Below, in pieces: positions 34,284-42,969 of a stretch of 64,000 nucleotides of DNA. The notes under the pieces were generated by a model that was given only the letters and a program-made list of their open reading frames with translations, ran no database searches and was not told the origin of the DNA. How positions within the stretch are numbered: position 1 is the stretch's first letter; every line of letters begins with the position of its first letter. Where the stretch lies: NCBI RefSeq assembly GCF_004563925.1, contig NZ_SPNJ01000002.1:310001-374000 (forward strand), given 5' to 3'. This stretch comes from Herbaspirillum sp. 3R11. GTDB lineage: Bacteria; Pseudomonadota; Gammaproteobacteria; Burkholderiales; Burkholderiaceae_D. Made by a program: the position numbers and the translations under genes.

Positions 34284-35162
34284 CTAATCAAGGCCGTATA
34301 CATTAGGTGTGCCCGGAGGGTGCGTTTTAAAGCGCTTATGCGCCCAAAAATATTCCGACGGCGCTTCCAGCACGCGCTCTTCGATGAAGGCATTCATGCG
34401 ACGGGTCGCCTCCACGATGTCGCCGCCGGGATAGTTTTCCCAGGCCGGATAGAACGTGGTTTTCCAGCCCTTGTAATTCGGCAGGAAGGTCGTGATCATC
34501 GGCACAACGTTGGCATGTGTCGCTGCGGCAATGCGGGCAGTCGCGGTCAGCGTTGCGGCAGGTACGCCGAAGAAGGGGACGAATTCGGCATCGCGCATGC
34601 CGAAATCCATATCCGGCAGCATGATGAACGGCAAGCCGTCGCGCATGGCGCGGATGATGGGCTTGACGCCTTTTTCGCGCGCCAGCAGAGTCACCGGACG
34701 AAAGCGGGAGCGGCCTTTAAGCAGAGCCTGGTCGATAATTTCATTCTGTTGCTTCGAGTAAATGGTGCAGATCGACAGATCGGAATTGAGCACCAGCGCA
34801 ATGCCGGGGATTTCCAGGCAGACGAAATGTGGACAGAGCAAGATGGTCGGGCCCGACTTGATGATGTCCACCGGCACGCGCGGTTCGACCACCATCAGCC
34901 GCTTCAGCCGCGCCTCCGACGCCCACCACAGGACGCCGCGTTCAAGCGCGCTGCGGGCGTACGCCTGGAAGTGCTGGCGGGCAATGGTTTCACGTTCGGC
35001 CTGGGTCTTCTCGGGGAAGCACAGGAGCAGGTTGGTCAGCGTGATGTGGCGGCGCGGCTTCATGATGATGAACAGAAGCGAACCAAGTCCTTCCCCGAGC
35101 CGGCCGAGGATAGGTAGTGGCAACCAGTGCAGTAACCACATCAATGCAATCAGCGCCCTCAT
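34284..35162 (-). CDS. Lipid A late acyltransferase (LpxL/LpxM-like), second copy
   Basis: A 292-residue inner-membrane acyltransferase that adds a secondary acyl chain to lipid A precursors. It has an N-terminal hydrophobic anchor (ALIALMWLLHWLPLPILG) and the HX4E catalytic motif, His112-Glu117, in CPHFVCLEIPG. Its start codon overlaps the end of the upstream acyltransferase gene by 4 bases (ATGA), so translation is coupled. Which copy adds which chain cannot be read from the sequence. Confidence 0.9.
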   Translation of the reverse strand: MRALIALMWLLHWLPLPILGRLGEGLGSLLFIIMKPRRHITLTNLLLCFPEKTQAERETIARQHFQAYARSALERGVLWWASEARLKRLMVVEPRVPVDIIKSGPTILLCPHFVCLEIPGIALVLNSDLSICTIYSKQQNEIIDQALLKGRSRFRPVTLLAREKGVKPIIRAMRDGLPFIMLPDMDFGMRDAEFVPFFGVPAATLTATARIAAATHANVVPMITTFLPNYKGWKTTFYPAWENYPGGDIVEATRRMNAFIEERVLEAPSEYFWAHKRFKTHPPGTPNVYGLD

Positions 35163-36004
35163 TGTTGCGCCCCGGGGAAAGTCACGCCGGGCGGCGTCTT
35201 GTAGCGGTTGTAGCTCCAGATATATTGCGCCGGGCAGCGCGCGATCAGTTTTTCCATCGCCAGGTTGATGGCGCGGGCCTGTTGTTCCGGCGTCTCGCCC
35301 AGCGTTTCTTCAAACGCCACGAAACGGATCACGAAACCACGGCCCCATGACAGGCGCTCGGCGTACGACAGGATGATCGGCGCGCCGCTCATCTGATGCA
35401 TTTTGGCCGACAATGTCATGGTGTAGGCCGGTTTGCCGAAGAAGTCGGCCCAGACGCCTTCGCCATGTTGCGGCACCTGATCCGGAAGCAGGCCGATTGC
35501 CTGACCTTTCTTGAGCGCCTTGAGCAAAGCGCGCACACCCGACAGATTGGCTGGCGCCAGATGCAGGTTGGGGCGCGAACGCGCACCCTCGATCAGCGGC
35601 TTCAGCGCTGCCTTGCGCGGCGGGCGGTAGAGCGCGGTAAGAGATGTTTTCTCGGCAATGGCCTGGGCGATGATTTCAAAGCAGCCCAGATGCGGGGTCA
35701 GGAAGACTACGCCGGTTTTTGCATCCAGCGCTTGTTGAGCTAATTCCCAATTTTCGACGCGCGCGGTGCGCAAGACGCGTTTGGGGGCGGCGCACCAGAC
35801 GAATGGCAATTCGAAGATGCCCTTGCCCGCTTCGTTGACGGCGGACAACAAATGCTGTCCGTGGCCGGCACGTGTCAGGTTGTTTTTAAGGCGCTTCCGA
35901 TAGGACGGCGACACCAGGTAAACAAGCCATCCCATCGCTATCCCGATCAGGTGCAACAAGGGCAGCGGAAAAAATGACAACAGGCGGAATAAAGAAAAAA
36001 GCAT
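35159..36004 (-). CDS. Lipid A late acyltransferase (LpxL-like), first copy
   Basis: A 281-residue homologue of the downstream enzyme. ATG 36004 is preferred because the membrane anchor (MLFSLFRLLSFFPLPLLHLIG) starts there; a 16-codon extension is possible. The HX4E motif is His105-Glu110 in TPHLGCFEII. FFGKPAYTMTLSAKM and YIWSYNRYK match the later family blocks. It is divergent from metK by 179 bases. Confidence 0.9.
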   Translation of the reverse strand: MLFSLFRLLSFFPLPLLHLIGIAMGWLVYLVSPSYRKRLKNNLTRAGHGQHLLSAVNEAGKGIFELPFVWCAAPKRVLRTARVENWELAQQALDAKTGVVFLTPHLGCFEIIAQAIAEKTSLTALYRPPRKAALKPLIEGARSRPNLHLAPANLSGVRALLKALKKGQAIGLLPDQVPQHGEGVWADFFGKPAYTMTLSAKMHQMSGAPIILSYAERLSWGRGFVIRFVAFEETLGETPEQQARAINLAMEKLIARCPAQYIWSYNRYKTPPGVTFPGAQQ

Positions 36005-36183
36005 ACTTGCCGTTACCGTAAATAATGCTGTGAAATTGCCGAATTTTTGCAAGACGCGTAAAATAGCATGAAAGCCGTCGAGTTAATGACAACTTGCGAG
36101 ACGGGATATAAATTTCGCTAAAGCGTCGCAGGCTAGGGATAAGGCCGCGACACCGGTTAATCTCTATACTGCAGGAGCATGTG

Positions 36184-37347
36184 ATGTCCAATGAATTTCT
36201 CTTTACTTCCGAATCCGTCTCGGAAGGCCACCCAGACAAAGTAGCCGACCAGATTTCCGATGCGATTCTGGATGCCATCTTTGAACAGGATCCTCTCTCC
36301 CGCGTCGCTGCCGAAACCCTGTGCAACACGGGCCTGGTCGTGCTCGCCGGTGAAATCACTACACGCGCCAACGTCGACTATATCGACGTCGCCCGCCAAA
36401 CCATCAAGCGCATCGGTTACGACAACGCCGACTACGGCATCGACTACAAGAGCTGCGCCGTGCTCGTCGCCTACGACAAGCAATCGCCGGACATCGCCCA
36501 GGGCGTTGACGAAGGCAAGGGCCTCGACCTCGACCAGGGCGCCGGCGACCAGGGCCTGATGTTCGGCTACGCCTGCGATGAAACACCTGAACTGATGCCG
36601 GCCGCGATTTACTACGCGCACCGTATCGTCGAGCGTCAGTCGCAACTGCGCAAGGACGGCCGCCTGCCATGGCTGCGTCCAGATGCAAAATCGCAAGTCA
36701 CGCTGAAGTACGTCGACGGCCGTCCGGTCGCCATCGACACTATCGTGCTGTCGACCCAGCATGCGCCTGAAATGGAACACAAGGCCATCGAAGAAGCCGC
36801 GATCGAAGAAATCATCCGTCCGGTCGTGCCGGCGGAGTGGATCAAGAACACCCGCTACCTGATCAACCCGACCGGCCGTTTCGTTATCGGCGGTCCGCAA
36901 GGCGACTGCGGCCTGACCGGTCGCAAGATCATCGTCGACACCTACGGCGGCGCAGCACCGCACGGCGGCGGCGCGTTCTCCGGCAAGGATCCATCCAAGG
37001 TCGACCGTTCGGCAGCCTACGCCGGCCGTTACGTCGCCAAGAACATCGTGGCCGCCGGCCTGGCGTCGCGTTGCCAGATCCAGGTGTCGTACGCCATCGG
37101 TATCGCCAAGCCGACCTCGGTCATGGTCACCACCTTCGGCACCGGCAAGATCAGTGACGAAAAGCTGGCCGAACTGGTGCTGGAACATTTCGACCTGCGT
37201 CCGAAGGGCATCGTGCAAATGCTGGACCTGCTGCGTCCGATCTACCAGAAGACCGCCGCTTACGGCCACTTCGGCCGCGAAGAGCCGGAATTCTCGTGGG
37301 AACGGACCGACAAGGCTGCTGCACTGAAGGCTGCCGCCGGTCTGTAA
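36184..37347 (+). CDS. metK: S-adenosylmethionine synthetase
   Basis: The 387-residue enzyme makes SAM from methionine and ATP. Signature motifs are GHPDK near the N-terminus, [12 protein letters not shown], and the P-loop-like [22 protein letters not shown] 36184 has AGGAG 6 bases upstream; an ATG at 36179 is out of frame. It heads the activated-methyl cycle cluster, but its own leader shows no riboswitch that I recognise. Confidence 0.98.
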   Translation: MSNEFLFTSESVSEGHPDKVADQISDAILDAIFEQDPLSRVAAETLCNTGLVVLAGEITTRANVDYIDVARQTIKRIGYDNADYGIDYKSCAVLVAYDKQSPDIAQGVDEGKGLDLDQGAGDQGLMFGYACDETPELMPAAIYYAHRIVERQSQLRKDGRLPWLRPDAKSQVTLKYVDGRPVAIDTIVLSTQHAPEMEHKAIEEAAIEEIIRPVVPAEWIKNTRYLINPTGRFVIGGPQGDCGLTGRKIIVDTYGGAAPHGGGAFSGKDPSKVDRSAAYAGRYVAKNIVAAGLASRCQIQVSYAIGIAKPTSVMVTTFGTGKISDEKLAELVLEHFDLRPKGIVQMLDLLRPIYQKTAAYGHFGREEPEFSWERTDKAAALKAAAGL

Positions 37348-37354
37348 TTCCTCT

Positions 37355-37389
37355 GACGCAATCCGGCCTTGTTGTGGCCGGATTGCGTC
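37355..37389 (+). terminator. Strong hairpin after metK
   Basis: A perfect 14-bp stem (GACGCAATCCGGCC, 37355-37368, with 37376-37389) has a 7-base loop and no T-tract. It is followed by a smaller stem GTGCGC/GCGCAC (37390-37395, 37403-37408). It probably separates metK from the riboswitch transcript, by Rho or pausing rather than by a classical intrinsic mechanism. Confidence 0.55.
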
Positions 37390-37419
37390 GTGCGCTGGCA
37401 CGGCGCACGTAAACTGATT

Positions 37420-37425
37420 TACAAT
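37420..37425 (+). promoter_or_regulatory. ahcY: Candidate -10 element of the ahcY transcript
   Basis: TACAAT lies 8 bases before the first paired base of the SAH aptamer, which would place the transcript start almost exactly at the aptamer's 5' end. The -35 is weak (CTGGCA at 37395-37400, 19-base spacing). Confidence 0.45.
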
Positions 37426-37433
37426 GCCTTTCC

Positions 37434-37504
37434 GTATCAAGGAGCGTTGCGACAAGACATCGATCTTGCCAGGCTTGATACCGTCAATATGCAACTGCGC
37501 TCAC
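37434..37504 (+). promoter_or_regulatory. S-adenosylhomocysteine (SAH) riboswitch
   Basis: The leader fits the SAH riboswitch class known upstream of ahcY in Betaproteobacteria. P1 pairs GTATCAAG (37434-37441) with CTTGATAC (37474-37481). P2 pairs CAAGA (37453-37457) with TCTTG (37464-37468). The conserved core GGAGCGTTGCGA and GCCAGGCT are present. The third helix pairs GAGCG-TTGC (37442-37450) with GCAAC and CGCTC (37491-37502). By established function, SAH binding turns on ahcY, whose product removes SAH. How the switch acts here is open: a T-rich stretch and the AGGAGG site of ahcY follow. Confidence 0.92.
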
Positions 37505-37538
37505 GTTACTTTTTTTCTGTTTTCTACGAAAGGAGGGC

Positions 37539-38969
37539 GTGAACAACGCCGCAGCCATGACTACCAATTCCACAAAAGACTATGTAATCGCTGATATCAG
37601 CCTGGCGCAATGGGGCCACAAAGAGATCAAGATTGCTGAAACTGAAATGCCCGGCCTGATGGCCATCCGCGAAGAATTCGCTGCTGCCCAGCCGCTCAAG
37701 GGCGCGCGCATCACCGGTTCGATCCACATGACCATCCAGACCGCCGTGCTGATCCAGACGCTGGAAGCGCTGGGCGCCAAGGTCCGTTGGGCATCCTGCA
37801 ATATCTACTCCACCCAGGACCATGCTGCCGCGGCAATCGCCGACAAGGGTACGCCGGTATTCGCGTTCAAGGGCGAATCGCTGGACGAGTACTGGGAGTT
37901 CACGCACCGCATCTTTGAATGGCAAGGCGGCGACAACGAACAAGCCAACATGATCCTCGACGATGGCGGCGATGCAACCCTGCTGCTGCATCTGGGTACA
38001 CGCGCTGAAAAAGACGCATCGGTGCTGAACAACCCGGGTTCGGAAGAAGAAATCTGCCTGTTCAACTCCATCAAGAAAAAGCTGGCGACTTCGCCAAGCT
38101 GGTATTCCACGCGTCTGGCGCAAGTCAAGGGCGTGACCGAAGAAACCACTACCGGCGTGCATCGTCTGTATCAGATGTTCAAGGACGGCAAACTCGCTTT
38201 CCCTGCCATCAACGTCAACGACTCCGTCACCAAGTCCAAGTTCGACAACCTGTACGGCTGCCGTGAATCGCTGGTCGACGGCATCAAGCGCGCCACCGAC
38301 GTCATGATCGCCGGCAAGGTCGCCGTCATCGCTGGTTACGGCGACGTCGGCAAGGGCTCGGCGCAAGCCATGCGCGCGCTGTCGGCACAAGTCTGGGTCA
38401 CTGAAATCGATCCGATCTGCGCACTGCAAGCGGCAATGGAAGGCTATCGCGTCGTCACCATGGATTACGCTGCTGAACACGGCGACATCTTCGTGACATG
38501 TACCGGCAACTACCATGTGATCACGCATGATCACATGAAGAAGATGAAAGACCAGGCCATCGTCTGCAACATCGGCCACTTCGACAACGAAATCGAAGTC
38601 GCCGCACTGAAGCAATACACCTGGGAAAACATCAAGCCGCAAGTCGATCACATCATCTTCCCTGACGGAAAGCGCATCATCCTGCTGGCCGAAGGCCGCC
38701 TGGTCAACCTCGGTTGCGGCACCGGCCATCCGTCCTACGTGATGAGCTCGTCGTTCGCCAATCAGACCATCGCCCAGATCGAACTGTTCGTGAACACCAA
38801 GAACTACCCGGTCGGCGTCTACACGCTGCCGAAGCACCTGGACGAAAAGGTTGCACGTTTGCAGTTGAAGAAACTCAATGCTCAATTGAGCACACTGACT
38901 GCGGAACAAGCTTCTTATATCGGCGTGAAGTCGGATGGCCCTTACAAGCCTGATCACTACCGTTATTAA
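37539..38969 (+). CDS. ahcY: Adenosylhomocysteinase
   Basis: The 476-residue enzyme splits SAH into adenosine and homocysteine using tightly bound NAD. Visible motifs: [15 protein letters not shown] in the substrate domain, the NAD site [16 protein letters not shown], and the C-terminal [13 protein letters not shown] with the conserved Lys-Tyr pair. The GTG at 37539 ([10 protein letters not shown]) is only 2 bases from AGGAGG, while ATG 37557 is 20 bases away. The GTG is preferred because Burkholderiales homologues begin similarly (MNAA...); this choice is uncertain. Expression is placed under the SAH riboswitch just upstream. Confidence 0.97.
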   Translation: MNNAAAMTTNSTKDYVIADISLAQWGHKEIKIAETEMPGLMAIREEFAAAQPLKGARITGSIHMTIQTAVLIQTLEALGAKVRWASCNIYSTQDHAAAAIADKGTPVFAFKGESLDEYWEFTHRIFEWQGGDNEQANMILDDGGDATLLLHLGTRAEKDASVLNNPGSEEEICLFNSIKKKLATSPSWYSTRLAQVKGVTEETTTGVHRLYQMFKDGKLAFPAINVNDSVTKSKFDNLYGCRESLVDGIKRATDVMIAGKVAVIAGYGDVGKGSAQAMRALSAQVWVTEIDPICALQAAMEGYRVVTMDYAAEHGDIFVTCTGNYHVITHDHMKKMKDQAIVCNIGHFDNEIEVAALKQYTWENIKPQVDHIIFPDGKRIILLAEGRLVNLGCGTGHPSYVMSSSFANQTIAQIELFVNTKNYPVGVYTLPKHLDEKVARLQLKKLNAQLSTLTAEQASYIGVKSDGPYKPDHYRY

Positions 38970-39066
38970 TTAGCCTGACAGGCGGCGGCCATGCCGTCGC
39001 CTGGTTGTTCTTCGTTCGTTTGTTTGCCTGTCGTGTTATCCGTTGCACCGGCTAAAAGGAAACCAC

Positions 39067-39417
39067 ATGCGTCTGCTCATACTCTGGCTGATCAATGCGC
39101 TGGCCTTGCTGGCCGTGCCTTACCTGTTGCATTCGGTGCAAGTCGACAGCTTTGGCGCCGCGCTGATCGCGGCCCTGATCCTCGGCTTCGTCAACACGCT
39201 GGTGCGTCCGGTGCTGGTGGTCCTGACCTTGCCGGTGACCCTGCTCACGCTGGGTTTGTTCATTCTCGTGATCAACGGCCTGATGTTCTGGGTGGTGGCG
39301 CAACTGGTGGGTGGTTTCCATGTGGGCGGCTTCTGGTCCGCAGTGGGCGGCGCGCTGTTGTACAGCATTGTTTCGTGGGCCTTGTCGACGCTGCTGCTGA
39401 AGTCGGGCCGGGCCTGA
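39067..39417 (+). CDS. Small membrane protein, phage-holin-like/YvlD family
   Basis: A 116-residue protein with four hydrophobic segments (LLILWLINALALLAVPYLL, AALIAALILGFVNTLV, VVLTLPVTLLTLGLFILVI, VGGALLYSIVSWALSTLLL). It matches the DUF360/YvlD membrane family, called phage-holin-like in annotation although no phage is nearby. AAAAGGAAACCAC precedes ATG 39067. It lies between ahcY and metF on the same strand and probably shares the SAH-regulated transcript. Its function is unknown. Confidence 0.85.
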   Translation: MRLLILWLINALALLAVPYLLHSVQVDSFGAALIAALILGFVNTLVRPVLVVLTLPVTLLTLGLFILVINGLMFWVVAQLVGGFHVGGFWSAVGGALLYSIVSWALSTLLLKSGRA

Positions 39418-39438
39418 TCGTTTCTGGATCGAATTCTC

Positions 39439-40281
39439 ATGACACAACATAATTTCAGCATCGAGTTTTTCCCGCCCAAGACACCTGAAGGCACGGAAAA
39501 ACTGCGCGTCACGCGCGCCAAGCTGGCCGAGCTGCAGCCGAAGTATTTTTCGGTCACTTTCGGCGCCGGCGGTTCGACCCAGCAGGGCACGCTCGACACC
39601 GTGCTGGAAATCATCCGCGAAGGCCATGTGGCCGCGCCGCATCTGTCCTGCATCGGCAGCTCGCGCGACGCCTTGCGCGCTATCCTGACCGAGTACAAGT
39701 CGCACGGCATCAAGAAGCTGGTCGCCTTGCGCGGCGACTTGCCGAGCGGCTTCGGCGCCGCCGATTTTTCGTCTGGTGAATTCCGCTACGCCAACGAGCT
39801 GGTCGAGTTCATCCGCGCCGAAACCGGCGACTGGTTCCACATCGAAGTCGGCGCCTACCCGGAAATGCATCCCCAGGCTAAATCGCCGCAGGACGATGTG
39901 CAGAACTTTGCGCGCAAGATCAAGGCCGGCGCCGATGCCGCAATCACGCAGTATTTCTATAATCCCGACGCTTACTTCAATTTCGTCGATGAGGCGCAAA
40001 AGCTGGGCGTCAACGCGCCCATCGTGCCGGGCATCATGCCGATCACCAACTATACCCAGTTGATGCGCTTCTCGGACATGTGCGGCACCGAAATCCCGCG
40101 CTGGATCCGCCTCAAGCTGGCCAGCTACGGCGACGATGCCGATTCGATCCGGGCCTTCGGCCTCGACGTGGTGACGCAGCTGTGCGAGCAATTGCTGGAA
40201 GGCGGTGCGCCTGGTCTGCATTTCTACACGCTGAACCAGCCCGCCGCGACCATGGCAATCTGGCAACGACTGGTGGATTGA
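39439..40281 (+). CDS. metF: 5,10-methylenetetrahydrofolate reductase
   Basis: The 280-residue flavoprotein makes 5-methyl-THF, the methyl donor that regenerates methionine from homocysteine. MTQHNFSIEFFPPKTPEG, SVTFGAGGSTQQGT, LVALRGDLP and the IPGIMPIT-like motif (VPGIMPITNY) are typical. It closes the ahcY-membrane protein-metF unit, 21 bases after its neighbour. A strong terminator follows. Confidence 0.96.
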   Translation: MTQHNFSIEFFPPKTPEGTEKLRVTRAKLAELQPKYFSVTFGAGGSTQQGTLDTVLEIIREGHVAAPHLSCIGSSRDALRAILTEYKSHGIKKLVALRGDLPSGFGAADFSSGEFRYANELVEFIRAETGDWFHIEVGAYPEMHPQAKSPQDDVQNFARKIKAGADAAITQYFYNPDAYFNFVDEAQKLGVNAPIVPGIMPITNYTQLMRFSDMCGTEIPRWIRLKLASYGDDADSIRAFGLDVVTQLCEQLLEGGAPGLHFYTLNQPAATMAIWQRLVD

Positions 40282-40297
40282 CGCAGCTTGCAAGCAA

Positions 40298-40326
40298 TAA
40301 AAAGCCGGCCTTGAGCCGGCTTTTTT
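40298..40326. terminator. Bidirectional intrinsic terminator after metF
   Basis: Stem GCCGGC/GCCGGC with a 5-base loop is flanked by AAAAA and TTTTTT. The symmetry extends to GCAAT/ATTGC outside. It also ends the convergent folate cyclo-ligase gene. Confidence 0.93.
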
Positions 40327-40340
40327 ATTGCGCTGTCGTT

Positions 40341-40958
40341 TCACGCATCGGTGAGGATCAGGTCCAGCGCAATGTCATGCGGCTGCCCTGAGAATTCGGC
40401 CAACGCCCCGGCATACGCGATGCCGATGGCCAGCGGGCGCGGCTCCTGCGCCAGCGTGCGGTCGTAAAAGCCGCCGCCATAGCCGAGCCGCAGGCGCGCC
40501 GCATTGAAGCCAAGGCAGGGGATCAGCAAGGCCTGTGGGCGCACGGTCTCGCCATGTACCGGCGCCGAGGTGCCCATGGCGTCTTTTACCAATGTTTCTC
40601 CGGGCGTCCAGCGGACGAATTCCAGCGGAGCGTCTTTTCCGCGAATTATCGGCAAAGACAGGTGCACGCCTTGTGCCGCCAGCGCGTTATAAGCCGGATG
40701 CAGGTCCGGTTCCTGGCGGATCGGGTGGTACACGCCGAGGCGAGCGACCGGATTCTTTTGCAGCCAGTCCAGCAGACGGCTGCAGATCATCGTTTCAGCC
40801 GCGGCTCTGGCGGCCGGCGTCATGGCTTTGCGGGCGGCGAGCAAATGCGTGCGCAAGACGGATTTTTCCGAAGCAGCGCTTGTTTCTGCCACTGTTTGCA
40901 GGGTGCTCCCGACAGCGTCAGTGTGCGCAGAATCGCGTGCTATCCTTGAAGTCGTCAT
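40341..40958 (-). CDS. 5-formyltetrahydrofolate cyclo-ligase
   Basis: About 205 residues from ATG 40958. The enzyme converts 5-formyl-THF to 5,10-methenyl-THF with ATP. Conserved blocks: LGVYHPIRQEPDL, LIPCLGFNAARLRLGYGGGFYDRTLA near the C-terminus. The first 30 residues are poorly conserved in character and an internal start is possible. It is convergent with metF and divergent from the lytic transglycosylase; no 6S RNA gene fits in the 26-base gap upstream. Confidence 0.9.
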   Translation of the reverse strand: MTTSRIARDSAHTDAVGSTLQTVAETSAASEKSVLRTHLLAARKAMTPAARAAAETMICSRLLDWLQKNPVARLGVYHPIRQEPDLHPAYNALAAQGVHLSLPIIRGKDAPLEFVRWTPGETLVKDAMGTSAPVHGETVRPQALLIPCLGFNAARLRLGYGGGFYDRTLAQEPRPLAIGIAYAGALAEFSGQPHDIALDLILTDA

Positions 40959-40984
40959 TTGTTTCAATCGAAGGTTGTATAAGA

Positions 40985-42937
40985 ATGCAATTAAAGAAAT
41001 GCGTGGTCGTGATCACATGCGCTGCTGCGGCGGCAATCAGTTTTTCGCTGCCGGCACAGGCACAGAAACGTCCCTCCGCCAATGCTTCCCAGGATGATGT
41101 TTTCCTTGCGCTGCGCGACGCCTCAAGGGTCGACGATTCGGCCACGGCACTCAATCTGGCGGCGCGTTTGCCCGATTATGTCATTCCTTCCTACGTCGAC
41201 TATTATCGGCTGAAACCACGCGTGCGCGACTTCACCGCGCCGGTGTCGGAAATCCGCGATTTCCTGACTCGCTACGACGGCACCGCGATCGGCGATCGCC
41301 TGCGCAACGACTGGCTGTTGGCGCTGGGCAAGACCGGCGACTGGACCACCTTCGATGAACAATATCCGCTGTTCGTGTTGAACGACGACGTGCAGGTCAA
41401 ATGCTTCGCGTTGAATTCGCGCGCGCTCAAGGGCCAGAATGTCGCCGACGAAGCGCGCGCCTTGCTCACCAGTCCCAAGGACTACGGCCAGGGTTGCAGC
41501 GACCTGATCGGCACGCTGGCGCAAAACCATCAGTTCGGCGAAAGCGACATCTGGGCGCAGATCCGCCAGGCGGTTGAAGCCGGCGGCATCATGGTGGCGC
41601 GCCGCGCCGCGATCTTTACCGACAACGGCGACGTCACCCTGCAACAGGTGATCGACAAGCCGGCGCCGCTGCTGGCGCGCGGACCAGGCCAGGGCCGTAC
41701 CGCGCATGAGCTGTACATCATCGCCATCGGCCGCGCCGCCAAGAACAATCCGCAGCAGGCCGCCGCTTTCCTCAGTGGCGCCTCCGGCCTGACCGCGCAG
41801 GAACAAGCCATCGCCTGGGCCCAGATCGCCTTGCCGGCGTCGATGAAGCTGATGCCGGAAGCCATCGACTACTGGCGCAAGACCAAGGACGCGCCGCTGT
41901 CCTACGAAGCGTATCAGTGGAAAGTACGCATCGCCCTGCGCGCCGGCGACTGGAAGCTGGTGAAATCCACCATCGAATCCATGCCGGCTTCGCTGCGCAG
42001 CGACATCACCTGGACTTACTGGCTGGCGCGCGCGCAAAAGGAAGACGGCCAGACCGAATCGGCCCAGCGCCTGTTCCAGTCGATCGCCTCGAACGTCAGC
42101 TTCTACGGCCAGCTGGCCACCGAAGAGCTGGGCCAGAAAATCGTGATCCCCGCCGGTCCGACGCCGCCGACGCCGGCCGAGATCGCACCGATGGCGCAGA
42201 ACAGCGGCTTCAAGCGCGCACTCAAGTTCTATGACCTCAACATGCGCTACGAAGGCATCCGTGAATGGAACTGGGAATTGCGCCGCATGAGCGACCGCCA
42301 GTTGCTCGCCGCCGCCGAGTTCGCACGTCAGAGCGATGTGCTCGACCGCATGGTGAACACCTCCGACCGCACCAAGCAGGAAATGGACTTCACCCAGCGC
42401 TTCCCGGCGCCGCACCTGAGCGAAATGACCGCCAACACGCGTCCGCTCGGCCTGGAAAACGCCTGGGTCTATGGCCTGATCCGCCAGGAATCGCGCTTCA
42501 TCAAGAACGCCAAATCCTATGTCGGCGCCTCCGGCCTGATGCAGCTGATGCCGTCCACTGCGAAATACGTCGCCAAGAAAATCGGCCTGACCGAGTTTTC
42601 GCAAGACCAGATCAACGACATCAACACCAACCTGCTGCTGGGCACCAGCTACCTGAACATGGTGCTCAACAACCTCGACGGTTCGCAGGCGCTGGCGACC
42701 GCCGCCTACAACGCCGGTCCCGGACGTCCGCGCACCTGGCGCTCGACGCTGAACCGCAGTGTTGAGGGTGCGATTTTCGCTGAGTCGATTCCATTCAACG
42801 AGACGCGCGGCTACGTCAAGAACGTGATGTCCAACGCTACTTATTACGCCGCCCTGTTCGAGAACAAGCCGCAGTCGCTCAAGCAGCGTCTCGGCACGGT
42901 GGCGCCGCGCACCAATACCCCGACCGACCTGCCTTGA
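40985..42937 (+). CDS. slt: Soluble lytic murein transglycosylase (Slt70-like)
   Basis: A 650-residue periplasmic enzyme that cleaves peptidoglycan glycan strands to form 1,6-anhydro ends. ATG 40985 starts a clear signal peptide (MQLKKCVVVITCAAAAA, ending PAQA). A long alpha-helical superhelix (about 40-470) is followed by the SLT catalytic domain with the essential Glu in LIRQESRF (about 502), GASGLMQLMPSTAK and ATAAYNAGPGRPRTWR. The length matches the Slt70 family. A longer in-frame extension upstream runs over the cyclo-ligase gene and is not used. Confidence 0.94.
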   Translation: MQLKKCVVVITCAAAAAISFSLPAQAQKRPSANASQDDVFLALRDASRVDDSATALNLAARLPDYVIPSYVDYYRLKPRVRDFTAPVSEIRDFLTRYDGTAIGDRLRNDWLLALGKTGDWTTFDEQYPLFVLNDDVQVKCFALNSRALKGQNVADEARALLTSPKDYGQGCSDLIGTLAQNHQFGESDIWAQIRQAVEAGGIMVARRAAIFTDNGDVTLQQVIDKPAPLLARGPGQGRTAHELYIIAIGRAAKNNPQQAAAFLSGASGLTAQEQAIAWAQIALPASMKLMPEAIDYWRKTKDAPLSYEAYQWKVRIALRAGDWKLVKSTIESMPASLRSDITWTYWLARAQKEDGQTESAQRLFQSIASNVSFYGQLATEELGQKIVIPAGPTPPTPAEIAPMAQNSGFKRALKFYDLNMRYEGIREWNWELRRMSDRQLLAAAEFARQSDVLDRMVNTSDRTKQEMDFTQRFPAPHLSEMTANTRPLGLENAWVYGLIRQESRFIKNAKSYVGASGLMQLMPSTAKYVAKKIGLTEFSQDQINDINTNLLLGTSYLNMVLNNLDGSQALATAAYNAGPGRPRTWRSTLNRSVEGAIFAESIPFNETRGYVKNVMSNATYYAALFENKPQSLKQRLGTVAPRTNTPTDLP

Positions 42938-42969
42938 TACCGCGTGGCGGCCCAGAAGCAAAGAAAGCG

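Noticed and set aside
39067-39417. Prophage fragment suggested by the holin-like name
   Set aside because: No phage genes nearby; the YvlD/DUF360 family is chromosomal and here sits in a metabolic operon.
40959-40984. 6S RNA gene, often next to the folate cyclo-ligase gene
   Set aside because: Only 26 bases separate the divergent genes, too short for 6S RNA.
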